A DNA stretch of 37,274 nucleotides from Bryobacterales bacterium. GTDB taxonomy: Bacteria > Acidobacteriota > Terriglobia > Bryobacterales > Bryobacteraceae. Below the pieces are notes generated by a model that was given only the letters and a program-made list of their open reading frames with translations, did not search any database and was not told where the DNA came from. The number at the start of each line of letters is the position of its first letter. Position 1 is the stretch's first letter. Location: contig PMTR01000081.1 of NCBI GenBank assembly GCA_003167255.1, positions 36,909-74,182 on the forward strand, given 5' to 3'. The position numbers and the translations under genes are program-made. Below, piece by piece: positions 6,371-15,246 of the stretch.

Positions 6371-8698
6371 ATGAAGCTTCTTTGGTGCCCGGTTCTTGCC
6401 GCGGCCACTCTTTCGGCGCAGAGTTTCACCGGCGCCCAAGCCGTGGATCAGGCCATCCAGGAAGCCATCCAACAGAATCGGCTGCCGGGCGCGGTGTTGA
6501 TTGTGGGTCACGACGGCAAGGTGGTTTACCGCAAGGCGTACGGGCAGCGGGCGCTCGTGCCGCAGGCGGAAGCCATGACCGCCGATACCATCTTCGACCT
6601 GGCGTCGCTGACCAAAGTGATTGCCACGACGTCGTCCCTGATGAAATTGTTCGAGCAGGGACGGTTCCGGCTGAACGACAAAGTGACCGACTACATCCCG
6701 GAGTTTCAAGGCGGCAAGAGCGACATCACCCTGCGGAATCTTTTCACCCACTTTTCCGGATTACCGCAGGACGTACCGCTGAAGCCCGAATGGGCGGGCA
6801 ACGAAACGGGATTGCGGCTGGCATACACCGGCAAGCCCACCGGGCCGCCGGGTGTGCGGCACGTGTACAGCGATATCAATTTCATCCTGCTGGGCGAACT
6901 GGTGCATCGTTTGAGCGGGCAGACGCTGGCGGAATACTCGCGGCAAAATATCTTTCTGCCGATCGGGATGAAGGAAACCATGTTCCAGCCGCCGGCCGCG
7001 TGGCTTCCGCGGATCGCACCCACCGAAAGGCCGGATAAGAACAGCGATCCGCTGCGCGGCGTGGTGCATGACCCGACGGCGCGCAACATGGGCGGGATCG
7101 CGGGGCACGCGGGCCTGTTCTCCACGGGCGACGATCTGGCGCGATTCGCGCAAATGATGCTGAACGGCGGCGAACTGGATGGCATCCGGCTCTTCAATCC
7201 GCTGACCGTGGAGAAATTCACGGAGCCGCAGACGCCGCCGGATCAACCGATTCTGCGCGGGCTGGGCTGGGACATCGATTCGCCTTATTCCACGAATCGC
7301 GGTGAGCTGTTTCCGATCGGCTCGTTTGGGCACACCGGCTTTACTGGGACATCGGTCTGGATTGATCCGTCGACCAGGAGCTATGTGATTCTGCTGGCGA
7401 ACAGCGTGCATCCGGATGCGCGGCCGTCGCTGGGGCCGTTGCGGGCGAAGGTGGCGACCATCGCGGCGGCCTCGGTGGGGATCGCGGTGCGGGGCGTAAC
7501 GCTGACGGGATACAACGAGACGCTGGGCGGGGCGGGCGCGCGGCGGGAAGTGGGACGCAATGGCGCCACCAAGACCGGACTCGACGTCCTGGTGGAGCAG
7601 AAGTTTGTGCCGCTGGCCGGAAAGCGCGTGGGCCTGATTACCAACCAGACGGGCCTGGACCGCACGGGCCGGCGCAATGTGAACCTCATGCGCCAGGCGG
7701 GGATCGCCGTGGCGGCGTTGTTTTCACCTGAGCACGGGATCTTGGGCAGGGAAGACCGCCCGGGAATCCAGGACACGAATGACCCAGCTACCGATATCCC
7801 GGTTTTCAGCCTGTACGGGAACACGCTGCGGCCGACGCCGGAGATGCTCAAGGGGATCGACGCGCTGGTTTTCGACATCCAGGATGTCGGCGTGCGCTTT
7901 TATACCTACGAGACCACCATGGCCTACGCGATGGAAGCGGCGGCCAAGGCGGGGATTCCGTATTACGTGCTGGACCGGCCGAATCCGATTGCGGGAACGC
8001 GCGTGGAAGGGCCGCTGCTGGACGTGGGGGCCACTTCGTTCGTCGGCTACTGGGCCGGCATGCCGGTGCGGCACGGCCTGACCATGGGCGAACTGGCGAA
8101 GCTGTTCAACGCGGAGAACAAAATCGGCGCGGCGCTCACGGTGGTTGCCATGGAGGACTGGCATCGCGGCGACTGGCTGGATGCGACGGGCGTGCCGTGG
8201 GTGAACCCGTCGCCCAACATGCGCAGCCTGAACGCGGCGATGCTGTATCCGGGTTTGTGCCTGATGGAGTTTGCCAGGAATTATTCGGTGGGGCGCGGAA
8301 CCGATGCGCCATTCGAACAGATTGGAGCCGATTTCATCGGCGGGCGGGAACTGGCGACTTATCTCAACCAGCGGCAGATTCCGGGCGTGCGGCTATATGC
8401 CACCAGTTTCACGCCGGCGGAATCGAACTTCAAAGGCACGCGGATTGAAGGCGTGCGGTTCGAAATCACGAATCGTGAGCTTTTGGATGCGACGCGGCTG
8501 GGCCTCGAACTCGCGGCAGCGATTCAGAAGCTATACCCGGGCAAGATCGACTGGACGCCGGCGAAGCGGCTGATCGGCAGCGCGGACGTGGTGAAGCGGA
8601 TTGAGGAGGGCGAGGATCCGCGCGCGATTCAGCAGAGCTTTCAGGACGCTGTGACGGAGTTTGTGAAACTGCGGGAGCAGTATTTGATTTACCGGTAG
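6371..8698 (+). CDS. Fusion: serine hydrolase (beta-lactamase fold) + NamZ/DUF1343 exo-muramidase
   Basis: The 775-residue exported protein has a leader (MKLLWCPVLAAATLSAQ) and two enzymes. Residues 25-370 form a class C beta-lactamase/esterase-type hydrolase with SLTK (S79-K82), YSDIN (Y166) and a late FGHTGFTG motif. After a linker at about 373-395, residues 395-775 match DUF1343/NamZ: GLITNQTG (~420), FSPEHG (~450), DIQDVGVRFYTYE (~501), VLDRPNP, and WVNPSPNMRS. NamZ removes N-acetylmuramic acid from the non-reducing end of peptidoglycan fragments. In Bacillus subtilis, namZ (ybbC) lies in an operon with a serine-hydrolase gene (ybbE/amiE) for cell-wall turnover. The fusion therefore joins two known partners. 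Periplasmic peptidoglycan recycling is a strong inference. The hydrolase half could be an amidase, esterase or DD-peptidase. The ribosome site is weak. Confidence 0.9.
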   Translation: MKLLWCPVLAAATLSAQSFTGAQAVDQAIQEAIQQNRLPGAVLIVGHDGKVVYRKAYGQRALVPQAEAMTADTIFDLASLTKVIATTSSLMKLFEQGRFRLNDKVTDYIPEFQGGKSDITLRNLFTHFSGLPQDVPLKPEWAGNETGLRLAYTGKPTGPPGVRHVYSDINFILLGELVHRLSGQTLAEYSRQNIFLPIGMKETMFQPPAAWLPRIAPTERPDKNSDPLRGVVHDPTARNMGGIAGHAGLFSTGDDLARFAQMMLNGGELDGIRLFNPLTVEKFTEPQTPPDQPILRGLGWDIDSPYSTNRGELFPIGSFGHTGFTGTSVWIDPSTRSYVILLANSVHPDARPSLGPLRAKVATIAAASVGIAVRGVTLTGYNETLGGAGARREVGRNGATKTGLDVLVEQKFVPLAGKRVGLITNQTGLDRTGRRNVNLMRQAGIAVAALFSPEHGILGREDRPGIQDTNDPATDIPVFSLYGNTLRPTPEMLKGIDALVFDIQDVGVRFYTYETTMAYAMEAAAKAGIPYYVLDRPNPIAGTRVEGPLLDVGATSFVGYWAGMPVRHGLTMGELAKLFNAENKIGAALTVVAMEDWHRGDWLDATGVPWVNPSPNMRSLNAAMLYPGLCLMEFARNYSVGRGTDAPFEQIGADFIGGRELATYLNQRQIPGVRLYATSFTPAESNFKGTRIEGVRFEITNRELLDATRLGLELAAAIQKLYPGKIDWTPAKRLIGSADVVKRIEEGEDPRAIQQSFQDAVTEFVKLREQYLIYR

Positions 8699-8732
8699 GA
8701 GGCTGCCCAAAAAGCCCGAAAAAGGGCATTGA

Positions 8733-8807
8733 GCCGCCGATGAACGCTGATGAACACCGATAAACCAATTCTTTTGAATCTGCGTTCATCTGTGTTCATC
8801 GGCGGCC
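8733..8807. repeat. Long hairpin repeat built of GATGAAC units, copy 1
   Basis: Left arm 8733-8761 begins GCCGCCGATGAACGCTGAT and the right arm 8779-8807 is its inverted form, with about 25 of 29 positions pairing. Each arm is three imperfect tandem units of the GATGAACRCNGAT kind. It lies between the convergent ends of the hydrolase-NamZ gene and the 59-codon gene. A second copy is at 11139-11212. The transcript would fold into a long stem, so a bidirectional terminator role is plausible. Confidence 0.8.
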
Positions 8808-8824
8808 AGCCTTATTTTGGCTTA

Positions 8825-9004
8825 TTACCCGCCTTCAGAATCGATCTTGCCGTTGCCGGCTTCGTCTTCGATTTTGGTTCCTTTGTTATCGATGCGTTGG
8901 CCAACCGTGCCGCGAACATCGACTTGTTCTTCGGTGGATTTGTAATCGGAAGATTTCCCGGGATCGTGCTTGACTACCGTTTCGGCCGGCTTTGCTGGCG
9001 CCAT
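8825..9004 (-). CDS. Small hydrophilic hypothetical protein, 59 aa
   Basis: I do not recognise this protein. Start ATG 9004 has an excellent ribosome site (TGGAGG, five bases upstream). The gene follows the YkgJ-type gene by 49 bases on the same strand. The product is highly charged, has no cysteine, no leader and no membrane segment, and is rich in D, E, K and G (for example EEQVDVRGTVGQRIDNKG). It looks intrinsically disordered. The ribosome site and clean placement before a terminator-like hairpin support a real gene over a chance frame. No function can be assigned. Confidence 0.55.
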   Translation of the reverse strand: MAPAKPAETVVKHDPGKSSDYKSTEEQVDVRGTVGQRIDNKGTKIEDEAGNGKIDSEGG

Positions 9005-9053
9005 CGCTGCCTCCACTGTGCTGCTTGAGTATGGCGACCGGGTGGAAGCGAAG

Positions 9054-9560
9054 TCAATAGCGGAAGCCCAACTCTTCTTTGAAAGCTTCGAGCGAGTTGT
9101 ACACGATCGGACAGTAACAGGCGCGGTCGACGAATTGCCACATGCGGCTGGCGATGGAGCCGGCGCCGCGCACCATGTGCGGGAAGCGCTGGCAGGTATC
9201 GGGGCGCGCGTCATACACGGTGCAGTCGTTGCCGTCGAGGAAGATGCAACCTGCTTCCTTCGTGCGGCGCAAAATGCGGCCTTCGTCTTCGCTTTCGGTT
9301 GTGTAATCGGTCACAAAGCGGGCTGGAGACACGCGCAGGTAGCGGGCCAGACGTTCGACGTCGCGATCGGCGATGGTGACGGTCGAGACCCGGCAGCAGT
9401 TGGCGCATTGGGTGCAATCGACCTGATCTTCGATGCTTTGGGCGATGCGGCGAAGGATGCGGTCGGAGTGGTCGTGCGCCTTCATGAAACGGCGAAACTT
9501 GAGGTTCTCGTCGCGCTTCTTCTCACCGAGGAGGCGGATCTGTACCAGGTCGGTGAGCAT
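9054..9560 (-). CDS. YkgJ-family cysteine cluster protein (putative Fe-S/zinc binding)
   Basis: The 168-residue protein has CTQCANCCRVS (C49, C52, C55, C56), the signature of the UPF0153/YkgJ family. Later come GCIFLDGNDCTVYDARPDTC, then CQRFPH and a final CYC pair, giving the family's CX2CX2CC ... CX8C ... C pattern. Members probably bind an iron-sulfur cluster or zinc; the reaction is unknown. ATG 9560 was chosen because conservation begins just downstream. A longer in-frame version would overlap the divergent amidase gene and adds an unlikely basic leader. The ribosome site is weak. It shares its promoter region with the amidase and probably forms a two-gene unit with the 59-codon gene. 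Confidence 0.8.
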   Translation of the reverse strand: MLTDLVQIRLLGEKKRDENLKFRRFMKAHDHSDRILRRIAQSIEDQVDCTQCANCCRVSTVTIADRDVERLARYLRVSPARFVTDYTTESEDEGRILRRTKEAGCIFLDGNDCTVYDARPDTCQRFPHMVRGAGSIASRMWQFVDRACYCPIVYNSLEAFKEELGFRY

Positions 9561-9618
9561 GATCCCAGTGTAGACGAGCGTGCGAGCGGATAGAATCGAA
9601 CGCAAGAGGTACCGGCAT

Positions 9619-11121
9619 ATGGTCGAACGGCGGAGTTTTCTGAAGACGGCAGTGGGCATGCTGGCGGCGGGAAGGGTGCGGGCCAATGCGGAGCAGCGGA
9701 CGGTGCTCAACGAAGAGGCTACCATTGCCGATCTGGCTCAGATCCCGGCGCGAGAAGCCACCGAGTATTATTTGGGGCGCATCCGCGAGGTGGACCGCGC
9801 GCTGCGGTCGGTGATCGAGCTCAATCCGGAAGCGCTGGCGCTGGCGGAGCAACTGGACCACACGCAGCGGCGCGGGCCCATGCACGGAGTGCCGGTGCTC
9901 ATCAAAGACAACATCGACACGGCGGATCGCATGCAGACCACGGCCGGTTCGCTCGGGCTGGTGGGAGCGGCGCGGCCGCGGGATGCGGGGGTGGTGGAGC
10001 GGTTGCGCGCCGCGGGCGCGGTGATTCTGGGGAAGACCAATTTGAGCGAGTGGGCGAATTTCCGGTCGCCGCATTCGGTGAGCGGATGGAGCGGGCGCGG
10101 CGGGCAGACGCGGAATCCTTATGCGCTCGACCGGAACCCGTGCGGGTCGAGTTCGGGCTCGGGCGCGGCCGTGACGGCGAATCTCTGCATGGTGGCGGTG
10201 GGCACGGAGACGGATGGGTCCGTGGTATGCCCGTCGTCAATGAACGGGATCGTGGGGATCAAGCCGACTGTGGGACTGGTGAGCGGCCGCGGCATCGTCC
10301 CCATCGCGCACAGCCAGGACACCGCCGGCCCCATGGCGCGCACCGTGCGGGATGCGGCGATTCTGCTGGGTGCCATGGCGGAGGGCCCGCGCGCGGAGCC
10401 GGACTACACCAAATTCCTCGATGCCAACGGACTGCGCGGCGCGCGGCTGGGCGTGGCGCGCAAATTCTTCGATATCTCACCGGATGTGACGCGGCTGATG
10501 GAGAATTGCCTGGCGGAAATGAAACGGCTGGGGGCGGAGATTGTGGATCCGGCGGACCTGCCCTCGCACGGCAAGTACGAAGCGACCGAAAATATCGTGC
10601 TGCAGTACGAGTTCAAGAACGATCTCAATGCGTATTTGCAGGCGCGGGGCACGGGCCTGACGCTGGAGAAACTGATCGCGTTCAACCAGGAACACCGCGG
10701 TGAGGAGATGCCGTGGTTCGAACAGGAAGTCTTTGAGGAATCGCAGAAGCGCGGGCCGCTGACGGAGCTGGCGTACCGCAAAGCCCTGGCTACGAACCAT
10801 CGGCTGGCGCGCTCCGAAGGGATCGACGAAGTGATCCGCGTGCACAGCGTGGATGCGATTGTGGCGCCCACGGCGGGGCCGGCGTGGCTCATCGACCCGG
10901 TAACCGGAGATCACGACACGGGAGGCTGCTCGTCGCCCGCGGCGCTGGCGGGGTATCCGCACATCACGGTGCCGGCCGGGTTCGTGCATGGGCTGCCGGT
11001 GGGGATTTCGTTCTTCGGCGCGGCCTGGCATGAGCCGGTACTGATCCGCCTGGCGTACGCCTTCGAGCAGGCCAGCCAGGCCAGGAAGCCCCCGCGCCTG
11101 TTGCAGACGGTAGAAGGGTGA
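9619..11121 (+). CDS. Tat-exported amidase (amidase signature family)
   Basis: The 500-residue protein starts at ATG 9619, with AAGAGG about ten bases upstream. The leader MVERRSFLKTAVGMLAAG has a twin-arginine motif (RRSFLK), so folded export to the periplasm is likely. The Ser-cisSer-Lys triad of the amidase signature family is visible: Lys in VPVLIKDNID, then GSSSGSG, and Ser in GTETDGSVVCPSS. C-terminal segments (DAIVAPTAGPAW, AALAGYPHITVPAG) match periplasmic or secreted members often annotated as GatA-like or 6-aminohexanoate-dimer-type amidases. It hydrolyses a carboxamide bond; the substrate is unknown. A role in tRNA amidation as GatA is unlikely because of the Tat leader and absence of gatB/gatC nearby. 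It converges on the FHA-GAF-PP2C gene across a hairpin repeat. Confidence 0.88.
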   Translation: MVERRSFLKTAVGMLAAGRVRANAEQRTVLNEEATIADLAQIPAREATEYYLGRIREVDRALRSVIELNPEALALAEQLDHTQRRGPMHGVPVLIKDNIDTADRMQTTAGSLGLVGAARPRDAGVVERLRAAGAVILGKTNLSEWANFRSPHSVSGWSGRGGQTRNPYALDRNPCGSSSGSGAAVTANLCMVAVGTETDGSVVCPSSMNGIVGIKPTVGLVSGRGIVPIAHSQDTAGPMARTVRDAAILLGAMAEGPRAEPDYTKFLDANGLRGARLGVARKFFDISPDVTRLMENCLAEMKRLGAEIVDPADLPSHGKYEATENIVLQYEFKNDLNAYLQARGTGLTLEKLIAFNQEHRGEEMPWFEQEVFEESQKRGPLTELAYRKALATNHRLARSEGIDEVIRVHSVDAIVAPTAGPAWLIDPVTGDHDTGGCSSPAALAGYPHITVPAGFVHGLPVGISFFGAAWHEPVLIRLAYAFEQASQARKPPRLLQTVEG

Positions 11122-11138
11122 GTTGCCGAAAAGATCTA

Positions 11139-11212
11139 GCCGCCGATGAACACCGATCAACGCCGATTAAAAAGAATGTAGTCATCCGCGTTTATCTGCG
11201 TTCATCGGCGGC
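11139..11212. repeat. Long hairpin repeat built of GATGAAC units, copy 2
   Basis: Left arm 11139-11167 begins GCCGCCGATGAACACCGAT; the inverted right arm is 11184-11212. The loop is about 16 bases. It has the same architecture and core as the element at 8733-8807, with substitutions in both arms. Like copy 1 it lies exactly between two convergent gene ends (amidase and FHA-GAF-PP2C), consistent with a terminator or REP-type element. Confidence 0.8.
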
Positions 11213-11226
11213 CCAAACAAGTTCTG

Positions 11227-12870
11227 CTACACGCGCTTGGCTACCACCAGCGTGATGTCGTCGGCCTGTGGGGCGCCGGCGGCGAATTCGGAGAGGTCGT
11301 GGGTGACGGCGTCGACGATGGCGGCCGCGGGGGCCTCGCGGTAGCGCTTGAGCACTTCGATGAAACGGCCTTCGCCGTATTCATCGTAGGCGGCGTTGTT
11401 GGCTTCGGTGACGCCATCGCTATAGAGCACCAGCATGTCGCCCGCGTCGAGATGCACGCGCTGCTCGCCATAGGGCGCGGTGGGGAGGATGCCGAGAACC
11501 GGGCCGCCGCCTTCGAGCATCTGGGCCTCGCCGGAGGCGCGCACCAGGATGGGCGGGTTGTGGCCGGCGTTGGCGAAGGTCAGTTCACCGCTGGCCGTAT
11601 CGAGCACGCAGAAAAAGAAAGTGATGAAGCGGTTGCTCGGGCACTGGGCGCAGGTGGCTTTGTTGAGGCGCGTCATGAAGGTGGCCAGATTGCCGGGCTC
11701 TTCCGCCAGCACCTGCACGCGGGCATGCAGCGCCATCATCATCAGCGACGCCGGCAAGCCTTTGCCGGAGACGTCGCCGAGCGCCATGGCGACGCGGCCA
11801 TTGGGGAAAGGGAAGAAATCGTAGTAGTCGCCGCCCACGGTGCGGCAAGCCGCGTTGAAGCCCGCCAGATCCGTGCCTGCCACTTCGGGAGCCTGGGCGG
11901 GGAGCATGCCGCGCTGGATCTCAGCGGCCTGCGAGAGGTCGCGCTGCATGATGCGTTCGGTCTGCTCGATTTCGGCGAGGCGGGCGTTCTCGACGCGGAT
12001 GGCGGCGATGTGGCCCATGACGGAGAGCAGGTTGAGGTCGTCCTTGGTGAATTCGCGGAGCACGAATGGGGAATCCACGTAGATCAAACCGATGATGCGC
12101 TCCTTGGTTTGGAGCGGCACGGCCATCATGGTGTGGACCTTCTGCTCCACGATGCTCATGCGGCCCTTGAACGCGTCATCGAGCTGCGCGTCGCGAACCA
12201 GGATGGAGGTCTTGTCGTTGAGGACGCGGTCGCGCACACCGGTCGAGATGCGGAAGCCCTCGCCCTTGTATGCCTTGGGGACCAGCGAATCGCCTTCCAG
12301 GATGAGGACGACGCCGCGCTGCGCGTTGACGGCCTGAATGGCGAGGTCAAGGATGACGGGGAAAAGTTCGGAAAGCGGGCGATTTTCGGAGAGTTCCTGG
12401 CCGGCGCGGATAAGCGCCTGCATGGGAGCGGAACCGCGCGGGCCGGCGCCGCGATCCATCTGCATGGTCTGGTTCGCCGAAAGCGCGCCTTCCAGGCTGG
12501 TGACGACAGTCGAAGTGGAGGGCGACTTGTTTTCCTCGCCTTCGAAAACCACGACGCCGGAAGCCGCGTTTTCGGCGTCCGGGCAGTAGACGATGACCAG
12601 ATGGCCGGCGGTAACGCGGTCGCCGGGATTGAGAATGAGTTTGGCCTTGAGCGGGATGTTATTGACGAAGGTGCCGTTCTTGCTGCCGAGGTCCTGCACG
12701 GTCCAATCTTCGCCCTGGATCTCGAAGGCGAAATGCTGGCGGGAGAGCCCGGCGTCCTCCGGGAACGACAATTCGGCCGCGCTGGAGCGGCCAAAGGAAA
12801 TACGCTCACCGGTGAGCGGCACGGTTTTCATTTGGCCGTCGGGACACTGAATCAGGAGTTCGCGGTGCAT
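11227..12870 (-). CDS. FHA-GAF-PP2C (RsbU/SpoIIE-type) protein serine phosphatase
   Basis: The 547-residue signalling protein has three domains. An FHA phosphothreonine-binding domain spans about 10-105 (ISFGRSS, LSRQHF, DLGSKNGTFVNN). A GAF sensor domain spans about 150-300. After a short coiled linker, an RsbU/SpoIIE phosphatase covers about 330-547, with GGDYYDFF, GDVSGKGLPASL, ANAGHNPP, YSDGVTE and ADDITLV supplying the metal-binding aspartates. There is no membrane segment, so it is cytosolic. It probably dephosphorylates an anti-sigma-factor antagonist or similar partner in response to a ligand bound by GAF, while FHA docks a phosphoprotein. No STAS or anti-sigma gene is adjacent, so the partner is unknown. 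Start ATG 12870 has AAAGGA six bases upstream. Confidence 0.93.
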   Translation of the reverse strand: MHRELLIQCPDGQMKTVPLTGERISFGRSSAAELSFPEDAGLSRQHFAFEIQGEDWTVQDLGSKNGTFVNNIPLKAKLILNPGDRVTAGHLVIVYCPDAENAASGVVVFEGEENKSPSTSTVVTSLEGALSANQTMQMDRGAGPRGSAPMQALIRAGQELSENRPLSELFPVILDLAIQAVNAQRGVVLILEGDSLVPKAYKGEGFRISTGVRDRVLNDKTSILVRDAQLDDAFKGRMSIVEQKVHTMMAVPLQTKERIIGLIYVDSPFVLREFTKDDLNLLSVMGHIAAIRVENARLAEIEQTERIMQRDLSQAAEIQRGMLPAQAPEVAGTDLAGFNAACRTVGGDYYDFFPFPNGRVAMALGDVSGKGLPASLMMMALHARVQVLAEEPGNLATFMTRLNKATCAQCPSNRFITFFFCVLDTASGELTFANAGHNPPILVRASGEAQMLEGGGPVLGILPTAPYGEQRVHLDAGDMLVLYSDGVTEANNAAYDEYGEGRFIEVLKRYREAPAAAIVDAVTHDLSEFAAGAPQADDITLVVAKRV

Positions 12871-12936
12871 GAGCTGTCCTTTGGGACTGCGTCGAATCCT
12901 AACATTATAAGCCTGCCGTCCGGTAGAGTGCAGCCT

Positions 12937-15225
12937 TTACGCCGTGGGAGAGAGGTCCCTTCTCCACACACTGCGCAACGCGCCGAGCGTGATGGGCAGG
13001 GCGCCGGCGAAGAGGAAGACCATATCCCCCACCATGCGCAGCCATTCCAGTTTGTGGTAGGCGCCGCTCATCAGGAATGTCAGGCGGCGCGCGTGCCAAT
13101 ACCCGTTGGCAATGGAATCCCAGAGCTGGATTACTCCTCCGGGGAACAGATCCAGGACGATCATGAGCGCGAGGCCCACATTAGCACCCCAGAAGCCCAC
13201 CCGGACGAACTTCTCCGTCCCCTTCCATGTGGCGTCGGATTGCATGGCCCTCAAGCAGAAGATGAGAACTGCCAAGGCCAACATCCCAAAGACGCCAAAC
13301 AGTGCGGCGTGTCCGTGATTGGGGGTGAGCGTCGTGCCCACCTCGAAGTAAGACACGATCGGCAGGTTGATCAGGAAACCGAAGATCCCTGCGCCGACGA
13401 AGTTCCAGACACCCACGGCCATGAGGAAGTAGATGGACCACTTCTGGCCCCAGGCCAGATCGTGGCCGCACGCGGAGCACTGCGCCTTCCTCAGCTTGAT
13501 GAAATCCCAGGCGTCCAGAGTCAGAAGCGTCAGAGGTACAACTTCCAGAGCGGAGAAGCACGAGGCCAGGCCCATGTTGAGCGTTCCCTGGCCTGTGAAG
13601 TACCAATGGTGGCCTGTGCCGATGATCCCGCCGCTGAGATACAGGATGGCATCCAGATAGATCAGACGCGTGGCGCTCTTGGTGCTGACCACGCCCATCT
13701 GGTGGAACATGATGGCCACCAGCACCGTCGCGAAGAGTTCGAAGAATCCCTCCACCCAAAGATGGATGATCCAGAAACGCCAGTTGTCGATGACGGCGAA
13801 GTTTGTGTGAGGGCCATACAAAAGCGCGGGCAGATAGAAGACAGGGATAGCCACGGCCGTGTACAGAAAGAGCGAGGACAGTTCGCGCTTTTCAGGGTTC
13901 TTGAAGGCGGGCTTGAGCGCCCGAAACATCAGAAACAGCCAGAAGAGGAGGCCACCTGCCAGCAGGTATTGCCAGACCCGCCCGAGGTCCAGGTACTCGG
14001 AACCCTGGTGACCGAACCAGAACCAGAGCTGCCCCAGCTTGTCGTTGATGCCGAGGGACTCGCCTGCCAGGCTGCCGGCGACCACCACCACCAGCGCCCC
14101 GAGCAGTGCGTAGACGCCGGTCTTCTGGTGTCTGGGCTCCTCGCCACCGACCCACGACGCCAGGAAAAGGCCGCCGCCCACCCAGGCCGTCGCGATCCAG
14201 AAGATGGCGAGTTGCAGGTGCCAGGTGCGCGCCAGGGTGTAGGGCAGCCAGCGGGCGATGTCGTGCCCGTAAAAGCCTCCTGTCTCCACCCGATAGTGGG
14301 CGAGCACGCCTCCCAGGAATGACTGCGCCAGGAACAGGAGGGCCACGATGCCGAAGAACCATCCCGTAGCCCACTGGCTGGGCGTGAGCTTCAAAGCAGG
14401 GGGAGCGGAGTGCATCACATGGGAGCCGGCGCCCTCGCCCTTCCAGCCCAAGTAGTCGAACTTGCCGACGACGAAGAGGATCAAACCCAACCCTGAGAGG
14501 AGGGTGATGAGACTCAAGGCGCTCCAAACATAGGCCTCGGTGGAAGGACGGTTTCCCGCGATGGGCTCGTAGGGCCAGTTGTTGGTGTATGAGTAATCCT
14601 TCCCAGGGCGATTCGCCGTTGTGGCCCAGGCCGCCCAAGCGAAGTAGGCGGTCAGAGCTTTCAGCTCGGCGGGGTTCCGAATATAGTTGGCCGGCAGCCC
14701 GGGAGCGGCGTCCTTCCTGGTGAAGTAGTCGCTCCATTCGGGAAGCTGTGTGTGGTAGGCAGCCACCTCGCCTGACGAGAGCCGGAGAGTTCGCGAGGCT
14801 GGTTCGTACCGGTTTCGCTTAAGCAACGTCACGGTCCGCGCAGATACGACGCTCCGCTCGTCCGCCGAGAGCTGCGCGAAGAGTTTGCCGTACTTCCCGG
14901 TCGCGATCGTGTCCAGGGTCACCTCGCCGAGCCTATGCAGGTACTCCGCGCTGTAATCGGGACCCAGGTAAGCCCCATGACCCCACAGACTCCCGTGCTC
15001 CATGAGACCGTACTTGAGGAAGACCTCCTGGCCCCTTTGGATGTCGGCTCCGGTAAACACCACAGTTCCCGTTCCGTCTACGGCCTGCTCGGGGATCGGT
15101 GGAGCGTTGGTGTAGGTCAGGACCGTAACCAAGGATAGAACCGAGAAGCCAGCGATCATTACGAGGATGGCCGAGTGTCTCCACCACGGAGAAAGACTGG
15201 TAGCGCCGGCAGACGCGTCGATCAT
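12937..15225 (-). CDS. norZ: Quinol-dependent nitric oxide reductase (qNOR)
   Basis: The 762-residue integral membrane protein matches single-subunit qNOR in length and order. It has an N-terminal transmembrane helix, a periplasmic cytochrome-c-like domain lacking CXXCH (about 40-215, with GSLWGHGAYLGPDY), then about twelve NorB-type helices. Key segments are TWHLQLAIFWIATAWVGGG, HLWVEGFFELFATV, GGIIGTGHHWYFTG with the histidine pair, and TPNHGHAALFGVFG. It reduces two NO to N2O with quinol electrons, in the cytoplasmic membrane. ATG 15225 has AAGGGG seven bases upstream; a TTG at 15240 is the longer alternative but overlaps that site. No other denitrification gene is present, so NO detoxification is likelier than respiration. 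Upstream lie a palindromic site and the cupin gene. Confidence 0.95.
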   Translation of the reverse strand: MIDASAGATSLSPWWRHSAILVMIAGFSVLSLVTVLTYTNAPPIPEQAVDGTGTVVFTGADIQRGQEVFLKYGLMEHGSLWGHGAYLGPDYSAEYLHRLGEVTLDTIATGKYGKLFAQLSADERSVVSARTVTLLKRNRYEPASRTLRLSSGEVAAYHTQLPEWSDYFTRKDAAPGLPANYIRNPAELKALTAYFAWAAWATTANRPGKDYSYTNNWPYEPIAGNRPSTEAYVWSALSLITLLSGLGLILFVVGKFDYLGWKGEGAGSHVMHSAPPALKLTPSQWATGWFFGIVALLFLAQSFLGGVLAHYRVETGGFYGHDIARWLPYTLARTWHLQLAIFWIATAWVGGGLFLASWVGGEEPRHQKTGVYALLGALVVVVAGSLAGESLGINDKLGQLWFWFGHQGSEYLDLGRVWQYLLAGGLLFWLFLMFRALKPAFKNPEKRELSSLFLYTAVAIPVFYLPALLYGPHTNFAVIDNWRFWIIHLWVEGFFELFATVLVAIMFHQMGVVSTKSATRLIYLDAILYLSGGIIGTGHHWYFTGQGTLNMGLASCFSALEVVPLTLLTLDAWDFIKLRKAQCSACGHDLAWGQKWSIYFLMAVGVWNFVGAGIFGFLINLPIVSYFEVGTTLTPNHGHAALFGVFGMLALAVLIFCLRAMQSDATWKGTEKFVRVGFWGANVGLALMIVLDLFPGGVIQLWDSIANGYWHARRLTFLMSGAYHKLEWLRMVGDMVFLFAGALPITLGALRSVWRRDLSPTA

Positions 15226-15246
15226 GATATGCCCCTTCAATTTCTG

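Noticed and set aside
9619-11121. GatA subunit of the tRNA-dependent amidotransferase.
   Set aside because: The amidase triad fits, but the twin-arginine leader and lack of gatB/gatC indicate an exported enzyme.
11299-14322. An uninterrupted forward frame of about 1007 codons opposite the PP2C and norZ genes.
   Set aside because: It runs antisense through two clearly identified proteins on the other strand. Its translation has no domain sense and biased composition. Long antisense frames are common in GC-rich genes that avoid certain codons.
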